NCBI RefSeq assembly: GCF_009828015.1
Contig: NZ_WTYG01000002.1
Coordinates: forward strand, 763,360-827,359
Length of the DNA stretch: 64,000 nucleotides
From: Qipengyuania citrea
GTDB taxonomy: Bacteria > Pseudomonadota > Alphaproteobacteria > Sphingomonadales > Sphingomonadaceae
Direction: 5' to 3'
The notes below the pieces were generated by a model. That model saw only the letters and a list, made by a program, of their open reading frames with translations. It ran no database searches and was not told where the DNA came from. Of the stretch, positions 34,149 to 42,571 are shown in pieces (the first letter of the stretch is position 1; each line of letters starts with the position of its first letter). The translations under genes were made by a program, and so were the position numbers.

Positions 34149-35036
34149 TCAGGCAACGCTGGCGGCGTGGATCTGGTCGATCGCGCCCGACAGCGTGCCG
34201 TCGAATTCCTCGTCGCTTTGCGTGGCGCGCAGATCCTGCAGCAGGCCGCGGCTGAAGCTGGCGATCATGCCGGGGTTCTTGGCCAGCTCGCTGCAGGCCT
34301 CCTCGGTCGAATAGCCGCCCGAGAGCGCGACCACGCGCAGCACCTTGGGATGGTTGGTCAGCCCGCCATAGATCCCGGCTTTCTTGGGGATCGACAGCTT
34401 GAGCATGATCTGCTGGCCTTCGGGCAGCGCGACGAGGCCTTCCTCGATCGCTTCGAGCATGATCTTCTCGCCCTCGGCGCGGTCGGCGGCGGTGATGTCG
34501 TATTCCGGCTCGAGCATGGGGACGAGACCGCAGGACAGGATGCGCGCACCTTCGGCGAATTGCTGGCGGACGGCTTCCTTGATCCCGACCGGATTGGCCG
34601 ACTTGATCACCGACCGCATCTTGGTGCCGAAGACGCCCAGCTCACGCGCGCGGTTGCACATGTCTTCCAGGCCCGGATTGGGCTTCATCAACTGCGCGCC
34701 GTCGCGTTCCTCGGCCAGGCCCTTGTCGACCTTGAGGAAGGGCACGATGCCGCGTTCCTTGAGCCGCGCGGGCACGCTCTTGCCGCCGCTGGCGCCTTCC
34801 ATGGTCTTTTCGAACAGGATCGCGCCGATGACCTTGCCATTGCCGAAGCAGGGGCTTTCGATGATCCGCTGGCGCATTTCATGGATCAGGCCGAACATCT
34901 CGTCTTCGGTGGTCCAGGCATCCTCGGCAACACCGTAACCGGCCAGTGCCTTGGGGGTCGAACCGCCCGACTGGTCGAGCGCCGCGATAAAGCCCTGGCC
35001 CTCGGCAATACGCGCCTTCATTTCATCGAACGTCAT
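34149..35036 (-). CDS. fda: Fructose-bisphosphate aldolase, class I (Fda-type)
   Basis: Schiff-base aldolase of 295 aa that interconverts fructose 1,6-bisphosphate with the two triose phosphates. The start GFIAALDQSGGSTPKALAGYG and the segments VIGAILFEKTM, VPFLKVDKGL and IMLKLSIPKKAG (Schiff-base lysine region) match the class I Fda type. No class II aldolase is seen here. The ATG at 35036 is clear. A 15-bp palindrome lies 37 bp upstream. It sits close to the tkt-gap-pgk operon but is separated by a plus-strand reductase gene, so it has its own promoter. Confidence 0.94.
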   Translation of the reverse strand: MTFDEMKARIAEGQGFIAALDQSGGSTPKALAGYGVAEDAWTTEDEMFGLIHEMRQRIIESPCFGNGKVIGAILFEKTMEGASGGKSVPARLKERGIVPFLKVDKGLAEERDGAQLMKPNPGLEDMCNRARELGVFGTKMRSVIKSANPVGIKEAVRQQFAEGARILSCGLVPMLEPEYDITAADRAEGEKIMLEAIEEGLVALPEGQQIMLKLSIPKKAGIYGGLTNHPKVLRVVALSGGYSTEEACSELAKNPGMIASFSRGLLQDLRATQSDEEFDGTLSGAIDQIHAASVA

Positions 35037-35072
35037 CTGGAAAACCCCGTCGCTGGTAGTGGTACTGCATTC

Positions 35073-35087
35073 GTATGCGGCGCATAC
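35073..35087. promoter_or_regulatory. 15-bp perfect palindrome upstream of fda
   Basis: GTATGCG-G-CGCATAC, 7-bp arms, starting 37 bp before the fda ATG. The position suits an operator for a dimeric regulator of aldolase. The regulator is unknown. Confidence 0.5.
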
Positions 35088-35254
35088 AAAAGGCCCCCAA
35101 CCCCTGCAACTGCGGGGGCAACAAAATCCGCAGCCTTGCCGGCGCACAAGACGGCCACGGTGGCGGGCTTCGCGCAAAGCAAGGCAAGCCGCGGATGCCG
35201 CGCGGTAACTATCGCGCCGCCCATGCGTAGTTTCACCAGACCCAAGGAGGACGC

Positions 35255-36013
35255 ATGCTCGACGATACCCAGCGCAAACTGTGCGACGACAACACCACCG
35301 ATTTTTCGGATCTCAAGGCGTTGACCATCAATTGCACGCTCAAGCCCAGCCCCGGCGGTTCGCATACCGACAAGTTGCTGGGCGTTGCCGAGGCGATCCT
35401 CGTGCGCAACGAGGTGACGCTCGAGCAGGTGCGGCTGGTCGATCACACGATCGCGCCGGGCGTCTATCCCGACATGACCGAACAGGGCGCCGAGCGGGAC
35501 GACTGGCCCGCGATCTGGAAAAAGGTCGAGGCCGCCGACATCCTGATCGTCGGCACGCCGATCTGGCTGGGGGAGAAAAGCTCGGTCTGCCAGCGACTGA
35601 TCGAGCGCCTCTACGCGCATTCGGGCCAGACCAACGACAAGGGCCAGTACGTGTTCTACGGCAAGGTCGGCGGCTGCATCGTCACCGGCAATGAAGACGG
35701 CATCAAGCATGTCGGTATGGGCGTGCTCTATTCACTGCAGCATGTCGGCTACACCATCCCGCCGCAGGCCGACGCCGGCTGGGTCGGCGAGGCCGGGCCT
35801 GGTCCAAGCTATGGCGACGCCAGGGAAGACGGCCAGGGCTACGAAGGCTTCGACAATGACTTCACCCGCCGCAACACCACCTTCATGACGTGGAACCTGA
35901 TGCACATGGCACGCATGCTGAAGGATGCGGGCGGCATTCCCGCATGGGGCAATTCGGTCGATTTGTGGCAGGAAGGCCGCCGCTTCGACGCGCCCAATCC
36001 TGAGTATCGTTAG
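35255..36013 (+). CDS. NADPH-dependent FMN reductase / flavodoxin-fold oxidoreductase
   Basis: Flavodoxin-fold protein of 252 aa. The phosphate-binding loop LKPSPGGSHTDKLL follows the first beta strand (LKALTINCT), and ADILIVGTPIWLGEKSSVCQR matches the FMN-binding part of the NADPH-dependent reductase family. The C-terminal extension is aromatic- and acidic-rich. Likely a flavin or quinone reductase; substrate unknown. ATG 35255 has a good CAAGGAGG site. Single gene, divergent from fda. Confidence 0.85.
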   Translation: MLDDTQRKLCDDNTTDFSDLKALTINCTLKPSPGGSHTDKLLGVAEAILVRNEVTLEQVRLVDHTIAPGVYPDMTEQGAERDDWPAIWKKVEAADILIVGTPIWLGEKSSVCQRLIERLYAHSGQTNDKGQYVFYGKVGGCIVTGNEDGIKHVGMGVLYSLQHVGYTIPPQADAGWVGEAGPGPSYGDAREDGQGYEGFDNDFTRRNTTFMTWNLMHMARMLKDAGGIPAWGNSVDLWQEGRRFDAPNPEYR

Positions 36014-36031
36014 TACGCGTGCCTGCGGGGT

Positions 36032-36487
36032 CTAGCGGCGCGTGATCTTTCGGATAATGCCGTTGAAGCTCAGCACCGGCTTGCCGTCGGCACGGATCAT
36101 GCCGACGACATAGATCGTCTTGCCGCCCGCGCGGACGACTTCGCCGCGCGCCTCGATCAACTGGCCGACGCTGGCCGGATCGAGGAAATCGCCCGCGAGA
36201 TGCATGGTGACGCCATGCGATCCGGCGAGTTCGTCGGTCGCGATGGTGAAGATCGCACTGTCGGCGAAGGTCATCATGCAGCCGCCGTGCATGAAGCCAG
36301 CGCCGTTCATGTGGCGCTCCTCCGCGCGGAAGGCGGCGACCATGCTGCCGTCGTCATCGCGCCGTTCGTAGAACGGCCCCGCGCGCTGCTCGAAAGCATC
36401 GCTCTGCCAGGTCGACCAGCCGGCCCACTCGCCCTCGGTGACGGGTACGAGCCCGCCGCTCGCGCCTACTGCTTCGTTCTCGCTCAT
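36032..36487 (-). CDS. PaaI-type hotdog thioesterase
   Basis: Acyl-CoA thioesterase-like protein of 151 aa with a single hotdog domain: NGAGFMHGGCMMTFADSAI carries the catalytic helix and VTMHLAGDFLDPA the next strand. Members hydrolyse aryl- or acyl-CoA; substrate unknown. The ATG at 36487 overlaps the pgk stop (ATGA, 36484-36487), so it is translated together with a glycolytic enzyme. It is the last gene of the tkt-gap-pgk operon. Confidence 0.88.
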   Translation of the reverse strand: MSENEAVGASGGLVPVTEGEWAGWSTWQSDAFEQRAGPFYERRDDDGSMVAAFRAEERHMNGAGFMHGGCMMTFADSAIFTIATDELAGSHGVTMHLAGDFLDPASVGQLIEARGEVVRAGGKTIYVVGMIRADGKPVLSFNGIIRKITRR

Positions 36488-37683
36488 GCGGTCAGCGCCG
36501 CCACGCCGGGAAGCGGCTTGCCTTCCATCCATTCGAGGAAGGCGCCGCCCGCGGTCGAGACAAAGGTAAACTCGTCCTTCACCCCGGCATGCGCGAGTGC
36601 GGCGACCGTATCGCCCCCGCCCGCGACCGAGATCAGCGAACCGTCCTGCGTCAGCGCCGCGGCGGTCCGCGCCAGCGCGACGGTGGCGGTGTCGAAAGGT
36701 TCGGTCTCGAATGCGCCCATCGGGCCGTTCCACACCAGCGTACGGCAGGTCTTGAGCACGTCGGCGAGCGCCTCGGTCGCCAGCGGGCCGACATCGAGGA
36801 TCATCTCGTCATCCGCAACCTCGTGGACGTTGCAGGTACGCAGGGACGCGGGGTTGGCGGCGAATTCCTTTGCCACCACGACATCATAGGGCAGGTGGAC
36901 CGTGCAGCCCGCATGCGCGGCTTCGTCGATGATACGATTGGCGGTGGCGGTAAGCTCGTGTTCGCACAGCGACTTGCCGACATCGACACCCTTGGCGGCG
37001 AGGAAGGTGTTCGCCATCCCGCCGCCGATGATCAGGTGCTGCACCTTGCCGACCAGATTGGTCAGCACGTCGAGCTTGGTCGAGACCTTGGCCCCGCCGA
37101 CGACCGCGGCCACCGGCGCTTCGGGATTACCCAGCGCGGCGTCAAGCGCCTTCAGTTCGGCTTCCATCGCGCGGCCCGCATAGGCCGGGAGATGGTGCGC
37201 CAGCCCCTCGGTGCTGGCATGTGCGCGGTGCGCCGCGCTGAACGCGTCGTTGACGTAGAAGTCGCCATGCGCGGCCATACCCCGCGCGAATTCGGGATCG
37301 TTGGCTTCCTCGCCCGGCCAGAAGCGGACATTGTCGAGCAGGCCGATATCGCCATTGGCAAGGATGCCGATCGACTGTTCGACCACGGGCCCCATGACCT
37401 CGGGGATGAACATGATCTCCTTATCCAGCACCTTCTCGACATCGCCCTGCACGAAGCTGGTGCTCATGGTCGAGAAGCGCTGGCCCTTGGGACGCCCGTA
37501 ATGCGCGAGCAACAGGACCTTGGCACCCTTTTCTGCGAGTTCGAGGATGGTCGGCTTGACCGCCTCGACGCGCGAGACGTCGGTGGCCGAACCATCCTTC
37601 ATCGGCAGGTTGAGATCGACGCGTACCAGCGCGACCTTGCCGGTGATATCACCGAGATCGTCCAGGGTCTTGAAGCTGCTCAT
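36484..37683 (-). CDS. pgk: Phosphoglycerate kinase
   Basis: Glycolytic/gluconeogenic enzyme of 399 aa that converts 1,3-bisphosphoglycerate and ADP to 3-phosphoglycerate and ATP. The signature RVDLNLPMKDG is at the N terminus; LLAHYGRPKG, VAAVVGGAKVSTKLDVL (in parts), LVWNGPMGAFE and SVAGGGDTVAAL follow. Complete. It lies 30 bp after gap and overlaps the thioesterase by 4 bp. Confidence 0.98.
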   Translation of the reverse strand: MSSFKTLDDLGDITGKVALVRVDLNLPMKDGSATDVSRVEAVKPTILELAEKGAKVLLLAHYGRPKGQRFSTMSTSFVQGDVEKVLDKEIMFIPEVMGPVVEQSIGILANGDIGLLDNVRFWPGEEANDPEFARGMAAHGDFYVNDAFSAAHRAHASTEGLAHHLPAYAGRAMEAELKALDAALGNPEAPVAAVVGGAKVSTKLDVLTNLVGKVQHLIIGGGMANTFLAAKGVDVGKSLCEHELTATANRIIDEAAHAGCTVHLPYDVVVAKEFAANPASLRTCNVHEVADDEMILDVGPLATEALADVLKTCRTLVWNGPMGAFETEPFDTATVALARTAAALTQDGSLISVAGGGDTVAALAHAGVKDEFTFVSTAGGAFLEWMEGKPLPGVAALTA

Positions 37684-37713
37684 TGGTCGGGCGTCCTTTG
37701 GCGGAACTTGGCG

Positions 37714-38721
37714 TTAGAGGAACTTCGCCATCACGCCGGCGGTGTCGATCATGCGGTTCGAGAAGCCCCATTCATTGTCGTACCAGCTGACGACGCGGGC
37801 AAGCTTGCCTTCCATCACGCTGGTTTCGAGGCTGTCGATGGTCGAGCTGGCGGGGTAGTGGTTGAAATCGCTGCTGACGAGCGGCTGGTCGGTATAGTCG
37901 AGCACGCCCTTCATCTTGCCTTCGGCGGCTTCCTTGAGCGCCGCGTTCAGTTCCTCGGCGCTGGTGTCGCGGCCGGGGGTGAAGACGAGGTCGACGAGGC
38001 TGACGTTCGGCGTCGGCACACGCACGCTCGAACCGTCGAGCTTGCCCGCCAGTTCGGGCAGGACGAGACCGACCGCGCGCGCCGCGCCGGTGGTCGTCGG
38101 GATCATGTTCTGCGCGCCGCCGCGGGCCCGGCGCATGTCGCCATGCATCTGGTCGAGCATGCGCTGGTCGTTGGTGTAGCTGTGGATCGTGGTCATGAAA
38201 CCGCGCTCGATGCCGACGGTGTCGTGCAGCACCTTGGCCATCGGCGAGAGGCAGTTGGTGGTGCAGCTGGCGTTCGAGACGATCACGTCCTCGGCGCTGA
38301 GCGTTTCGTGGTTCACGCCGTAGACGATCGTGGCCGAAACGTTCTTGGCCGGAGCCGAGATCAGGACGCGCTTGGCGCCTGCCTTGAGATGCGGTTCGGC
38401 CGCTTCATGGCTCTGGAAGAAGCCGGTGCATTCGAGGACGATGTCGACGCCCTGATCGCCATGCGGCAGGTCGCCCGGATCGCGCTCGCTGGTGACCGCG
38501 ATCGACTTGCCGTTGACGATGATCGCATTGTCGCCGACCTCGACCGTGCCGGGGAAACGGCCATGGGTGCTGTCATACTGGAACAGCAGCGCATTCGACT
38601 TGGTGTCGGCCAGGTCGTTGATGCTGACGAGTTCGAGATCGTGATCGTCACGCTCGAGAATGGCGCGCGCCACGAGGCGGCCGATACGTCCAAAACCGTT
38701 GATTGCAACCTTCGTCGCCAT
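37714..38721 (-). CDS. gap: Glyceraldehyde-3-phosphate dehydrogenase
   Basis: Enzyme of 335 aa that oxidises glyceraldehyde 3-phosphate to 1,3-bisphosphoglycerate with NAD(P). The Rossmann start [16 protein letters not shown], the catalytic Cys segment [17 protein letters not shown] (ordinary active-site motif) and [12 protein letters not shown] are present. Second gene of the tkt-gap-pgk operon, 15 bp after tkt and 30 bp before pgk. Confidence 0.98.
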   Translation of the reverse strand: MATKVAINGFGRIGRLVARAILERDDHDLELVSINDLADTKSNALLFQYDSTHGRFPGTVEVGDNAIIVNGKSIAVTSERDPGDLPHGDQGVDIVLECTGFFQSHEAAEPHLKAGAKRVLISAPAKNVSATIVYGVNHETLSAEDVIVSNASCTTNCLSPMAKVLHDTVGIERGFMTTIHSYTNDQRMLDQMHGDMRRARGGAQNMIPTTTGAARAVGLVLPELAGKLDGSSVRVPTPNVSLVDLVFTPGRDTSAEELNAALKEAAEGKMKGVLDYTDQPLVSSDFNHYPASSTIDSLETSVMEGKLARVVSWYDNEWGFSNRMIDTAGVMAKFL

Positions 38722-38736
38722 TGCAAAAACTCCTGC

Positions 38737-40728
38737 TTAACCGTTCAGTTTGTTCATGATTTGCGGAACGATGGCGTCCGCAGTGAAGCCGAATTTCTCG
38801 AACAGATCACCCGCCGGCGCGCTGGCACCGAAGCGGTCGATGCCGATCCGCAGACCGTTGGTCATCGTGTAGCGATCCCAGCCGAATGTCGTCCCCGCCT
38901 CGATGCTGACGCGAAGCGTTTCGTCGGGCGAAACATCGGGCAGCAGCTCGGCCTTGTAGGCATCGTCCTGCTCGTCGAACAGCTGGGTGCAGACCATCGA
39001 CACGACGTCCGCGCCGATGCCCGCCTTTTCCAGTTCGGCGGCGCATTCGGTCGCCAGGCTGACTTCCGATCCGGTCGCGATCAGGATGACCCGGCGCGGG
39101 GATTCGGCGGCTTTCAGGCGATAGGCCCCGCGCCGGCTGAGGTTCTCCGAAGCCGCCTCGGTGCGCAGCTGCGGCAGCCCCTGGCGGGTCAGCGCAAGAA
39201 CCGTCGGGCGGTCCTTCTCGCGCAGCGCGATGTCCCAGCATTCGGCGGTTTCGACCGTATCCGCCGGGCGCATAACCAGCAGGTTCGGGATCATCCGCAG
39301 CGACTGGATGTGTTCGATCGGCTGGTGCGTCGGCCCGTCTTCGCCCAGCCCGATGCTGTCATGCGTCATGACATAGACCACGCGGGCCTGCTGCAGCGCG
39401 GACAGGCGGATCGCGGCGCGGCAATAGTCGGTGAACACCAGGAAGGTGCCGCCATAAGGGATCACCCCGCCATGCAGCGCCATGCCGTTCATCGCCGCGG
39501 CCATGCCGAATTCGCGGATGCCGTAATAGATATAGCGTCCGCTGCGGTCGTCGGCGGTGAATGGGCCGATGCCGCCCGCCTTGGTGTTGTTGGACCCGGT
39601 CAGGTCGGCGCTGCCGCCGATCGTATCGGGCAGATTGGCGTTGATTTCGCCCAGCGTCATCTCGCTCGCCTTGCGCGTCGCGACCTTCTGCGGTTCGTCG
39701 ATCAGCGACTGGATATAAGTGTCCAGACTGAAACTCTCGGGAAGATCGCCCGCCATCCGGCGTTCGAATTCGGCCTTGTCGCCATGCGCCTCGAGCCGGT
39801 TGCGCCATTCGGCGCGCGCCGCCGAACCACGCTCGGCCGTCCCGCGCCAGTCGGACAGCACCTGTTCGGGAATTTCGAACGGCGCCGCGTCCCAGCCCAG
39901 CGCTTCGCGAACTGCCGCAATTTCATCGTCGCCCAGCGGTGCGCCGTGGGTGGCACTGGTGCCCTGCTTGTTGGGCGAACCCTTGCCGATCACCGTCTTG
40001 CACGCGACCAGCGAGGGCCGTTCGTCGGCCATCGCTTCATCGAGCGCGCGGCGGATGTCGTCGAAATCGTGCCCGTCGCAGCTGACGACATGCCAGCCGG
40101 TCGCTTCGTAGCGCGCCTTGATGTCTTCGCTAGTCGACAGGTCGGTGGTCCCGTCGATAGTGATGTTGTTGTCGTCCCACAGCACGTTCATGCGGCCGAG
40201 CTTGAGATGGCCGGCAAGACCGATCGCTTCGTGGTTGATGCCTTCCATCAGGCAGCCGTCACCCGCGATCACCCAGGTGCGGTGGTCGACGATGTCGTCA
40301 CCGAAACCCGCGTTGAGGTGCCGCTCGGCAATCGCCATGCCGACCGCCATCGCCAAACCCTGCCCCAGCGGGCCGGTGGTGCTTTCGACGCCGTCGAGCA
40401 GGAAGTTCTCCGGGTGCCCGGCACAGGGGCTGCCAAGCTGGCGGAAATTGCGGATATCCTCCATCGTCGGGGCGGCATAGCCCGACAGGTGGAGCAGGCT
40501 GTAGATCAGCATTGAGCCATGGCCCGCGCTGAGCACGAAGCGGTCGCGATCCGCCCAATCGGGTGCGGCGGGATCGTGCTTGAGATAGTCGCTCCACAGC
40601 ACGGTCGCGACATCGGCCATGCCCATCGGCATGCCGGGGTGCCCCGAATTCGCCGCCTGCACCGCATCCATCGAAAGTGCCCTGATGGCATTGGCCATCT
40701 GGACCATGCGAGCGGTGGCAAGACTCAT
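38737..40728 (-). CDS. tkt: Transketolase
   Basis: Thiamine-pyrophosphate enzyme of 663 aa that moves two-carbon units between sugar phosphates in the pentose-phosphate route. The thiamine motif (GDGCLMEGINHEAIGLAGHL with the metal-binding D-N segment NVLWDDNNITIDG), the substrate histidines (ANSGHPGMPMGMAD) and the C-terminal GPTHQPIEHI are present. ATG 40728 starts the conserved domain; the open frame to 41445 is antisense to zapA. Operon head, with a free 178-bp upstream region. Confidence 0.97.
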   Translation of the reverse strand: MSLATARMVQMANAIRALSMDAVQAANSGHPGMPMGMADVATVLWSDYLKHDPAAPDWADRDRFVLSAGHGSMLIYSLLHLSGYAAPTMEDIRNFRQLGSPCAGHPENFLLDGVESTTGPLGQGLAMAVGMAIAERHLNAGFGDDIVDHRTWVIAGDGCLMEGINHEAIGLAGHLKLGRMNVLWDDNNITIDGTTDLSTSEDIKARYEATGWHVVSCDGHDFDDIRRALDEAMADERPSLVACKTVIGKGSPNKQGTSATHGAPLGDDEIAAVREALGWDAAPFEIPEQVLSDWRGTAERGSAARAEWRNRLEAHGDKAEFERRMAGDLPESFSLDTYIQSLIDEPQKVATRKASEMTLGEINANLPDTIGGSADLTGSNNTKAGGIGPFTADDRSGRYIYYGIREFGMAAAMNGMALHGGVIPYGGTFLVFTDYCRAAIRLSALQQARVVYVMTHDSIGLGEDGPTHQPIEHIQSLRMIPNLLVMRPADTVETAECWDIALREKDRPTVLALTRQGLPQLRTEAASENLSRRGAYRLKAAESPRRVILIATGSEVSLATECAAELEKAGIGADVVSMVCTQLFDEQDDAYKAELLPDVSPDETLRVSIEAGTTFGWDRYTMTNGLRIGIDRFGASAPAGDLFEKFGFTADAIVPQIMNKLNG

Positions 40729-40906
40729 GGGATTTATTCTCCGGAAACTGGGTCGATTCGACGCGCGCGAAGCCTTCGCGGAGCGTAGGCGCGAGGTCAA
40801 CCCGCCCCGGCCGCGATGCACAGCGCGCAGCCGCCTCATTCCACTTATCAACAGCGCGGGGCAAACCTTTGCCTTGGCGCAGCAATCTTGGTAATTTGTG
40901 CGAGTC

Positions 40907-41131
40907 ATGACTTCGCAGCGAATTACAAATGCCCTCGATCGGATCGATCGCGCGATGGCGCGCATCGAAACGCAAGCCGCGCTGGCTTCGCATGCCGCGC
41001 CTCCAACCGGCCTCGGCGATGCGGCAGATCCGGACGACAGCGGCCTCGCTGCCCGGCACGAAGCCCTGCGCCGCAGCGTCACAGCCAGCCTCGCCGAACT
41101 CGACGGGTTGATCGAAGGGCTCGAGCGATGA
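40907..41131 (+). CDS. Small coiled-coil-like protein upstream of zapA
   Basis: Protein of 74 aa with two helical stretches (TNALDRIDRAMARIETQ and EALRRSVTASLAELDGLIEGL) that could form a coiled coil. No named family recognised. The ATG at 40907 is preferred over an in-frame GTG at 40898. The stop overlaps the zapA ATG (ATGA, 41128-41131), so it is coupled to a cell-division gene. A role in division is a guess from position. Confidence 0.75.
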   Translation: MTSQRITNALDRIDRAMARIETQAALASHAAPPTGLGDAADPDDSGLAARHEALRRSVTASLAELDGLIEGLER

Positions 41132-41454
41132 GCGACGTGACGCTCGCCGTGGGCGGCCGCAATTACACCGTATCCTGTGCCGATGGGCAGGAAGAAAACG
41201 TCCAGCGGCTGGCGCGCGTGGTAGATGGCAAGCTGGGATCGATGGGCACCAATCTGTCGACCAACGAGGCGAAAAACCTGCTGTTCGCTGCGCTCCTTCT
41301 GGCCGACGAGCTGGAGGAAGCCGGCCAGCGCGCAACCGCCCCGCCCGCAGAGCCCGAAATCGACGTGGACGGGCTGGCCGGACGGCTCGAACGGCTGGCC
41401 TCCGCGCTCGAGAAAGCGGCGTCCACCCTTGAGGACGGGTCGCATAACGCCTAG
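41128..41454 (+). CDS. zapA: Cell division protein ZapA
   Basis: FtsZ-associated protein of 108 aa that bundles protofilaments at midcell. The N-terminal domain (VTLAVGGRNYTVSCADGQEENVQRLA, in parts) and the C-terminal coiled coil are typical. Followed directly by the 6S RNA and fau, the conserved alphaproteobacterial order. Confidence 0.92.
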   Translation: MSDVTLAVGGRNYTVSCADGQEENVQRLARVVDGKLGSMGTNLSTNEAKNLLFAALLLADELEEAGQRATAPPAEPEIDVDGLAGRLERLASALEKAASTLEDGSHNA

Positions 41455-41462
41455 ATAGTGCG

Positions 41463-41638
41463 GTGACGGGGCTGCCCGGCACGAGCCGCATGAACATCCC
41501 TGAGGCTATAAGCAATCCAAGGGAGCTGTCCCTGCCCTGGTCCACCGGTTCGGCCGTGGGATTGGGGCATACGGTACCCACCTGACGTTTTAGGCGTCAG
41601 AGGATTTCGCCGGAAACGACCCATGGTGGTCCCGTCAC
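41463..41638 (+). ncRNA. ssrS: 6S RNA
   Basis: Located between zapA and fau, the standard place of 6S RNA. The closing stem GTGACGGG (41463-41470) pairs perfectly with CCCGTCAC (41631-41638), giving about 176 nt. The interior has a large partly single-stranded bubble (CCTGAGGC region near 41499) as expected for the open-promoter mimic that binds the housekeeping RNA polymerase. Exact ends are estimates. Confidence 0.85.
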
Positions 41639-41734
41639 TCTTCCCTTTCCGTCTGCCCGTCCCGTGTCCGGGGCTGCGTGTCCGGCGTGCGGCGCGATGG
41701 ACGCCCTGCCTTCTCCCCGATAAGGATTTGCCCC

Positions 41735-42307
41735 GTGACCAAGGATGATCTCCGCAGGCAATTGCGCACCGCGCGGCGCGACCATGTCGCGGCCCTGCCC
41801 GCCAGCATGCGCACGCTGGTGTTTATGCGCCCGCCCGCGCCGCTGCTCGAACTGGTGCCGGACGGTGCTGTGGTCGGGCTATACCGTGCGACCGCCAACG
41901 AAGCCCCGACGGCCGCCTATGCACGGTATTTCATCGAGCAGGGCCACGATCTCGCCTTGCCGCGTTTCGCCGATGCGCACAGCGCGATGGAATTCGCGCG
42001 CTTCACCGATCCCTTCGCCGAGAGCGATCTCGAATCCGGCCCGTTCGGCGTGATGCAGCCCGCCGGCGATACCGACACGCTCGAACCGGGCGTGCTGATC
42101 GTCCCGCTGGTCGGATTTACCGCCTCGGGTGCGCGACTGGGCCAGGGCGGCGGACATTACGACCGCTGGCTTGCCGATCACCCCGGGACGATTGCGATCG
42201 GGCTCGCCTGGGACAGCCAGCTGGTTGACGATCTGCCCAGCGAAGCGCACGATATTCCGCTATCGGCAGTGGTCACCCCGACCCGCATTTACGGACCCTT
42301 CGCATGA
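41735..42307 (+). CDS. fau: 5-formyltetrahydrofolate cyclo-ligase
   Basis: Enzyme of 190 aa that reactivates 5-formyl-THF to 5,10-methenyl-THF. The N-terminal KDDLRRQLRTARRDHV, PLVGFTASGARLGQGGGHYDR (ATP-binding glycine loop, in parts) and the C-terminal VTPTRIYG fit. The GTG at 41735 follows a TAAGGA site. Downstream of 6S RNA; the stop overlaps the DUF2842 start by 4 bp. Confidence 0.93.
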   Translation: MTKDDLRRQLRTARRDHVAALPASMRTLVFMRPPAPLLELVPDGAVVGLYRATANEAPTAAYARYFIEQGHDLALPRFADAHSAMEFARFTDPFAESDLESGPFGVMQPAGDTDTLEPGVLIVPLVGFTASGARLGQGGGHYDRWLADHPGTIAIGLAWDSQLVDDLPSEAHDIPLSAVVTPTRIYGPFA

Positions 42308-42519
42308 GGAAAGAACCCAGCTGGCGCCTCCCGGTCGGCATTTTCGGCCTGATGGTCGCACTGGTGGTCTATGGCGTGATGATCGCGCGCTATGCCCCGG
42401 GGCTGATCGGCGAATGGCCGACGTTGCTGCAGACGCTGGTCTATGTCGTCCTCGGCATCGTGTGGCTGCTGCCGCTGCGCCGCTTCCTGATCTGGATGGA
42501 AACCGGCCGCTGGGGCTGA
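42304..42519 (+). CDS. DUF2842 small membrane protein
   Basis: Protein of 71 aa with two transmembrane helices (residues 12-29 and 40-58) ending in RRFLIWMETGRWG. It matches the alphaproteobacterial DUF2842 family, function unknown. ATGA overlap with fau (42304-42307). Confidence 0.85.
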   Translation: MRKEPSWRLPVGIFGLMVALVVYGVMIARYAPGLIGEWPTLLQTLVYVVLGIVWLLPLRRFLIWMETGRWG

Positions 42520-42571
42520 TTGCCAAGGCGCCTGCCCTGCCCTAGCCTCGTTGCGGGATAGGGAGAGGGCA

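Noticed and set aside
36589-40515. 1,308-aa plus-strand open frame
   Set aside because: It is antisense to pgk, gap and tkt, which are certain genes; codon structure and Asp/Arg/His-rich composition are typical of a shadow frame.
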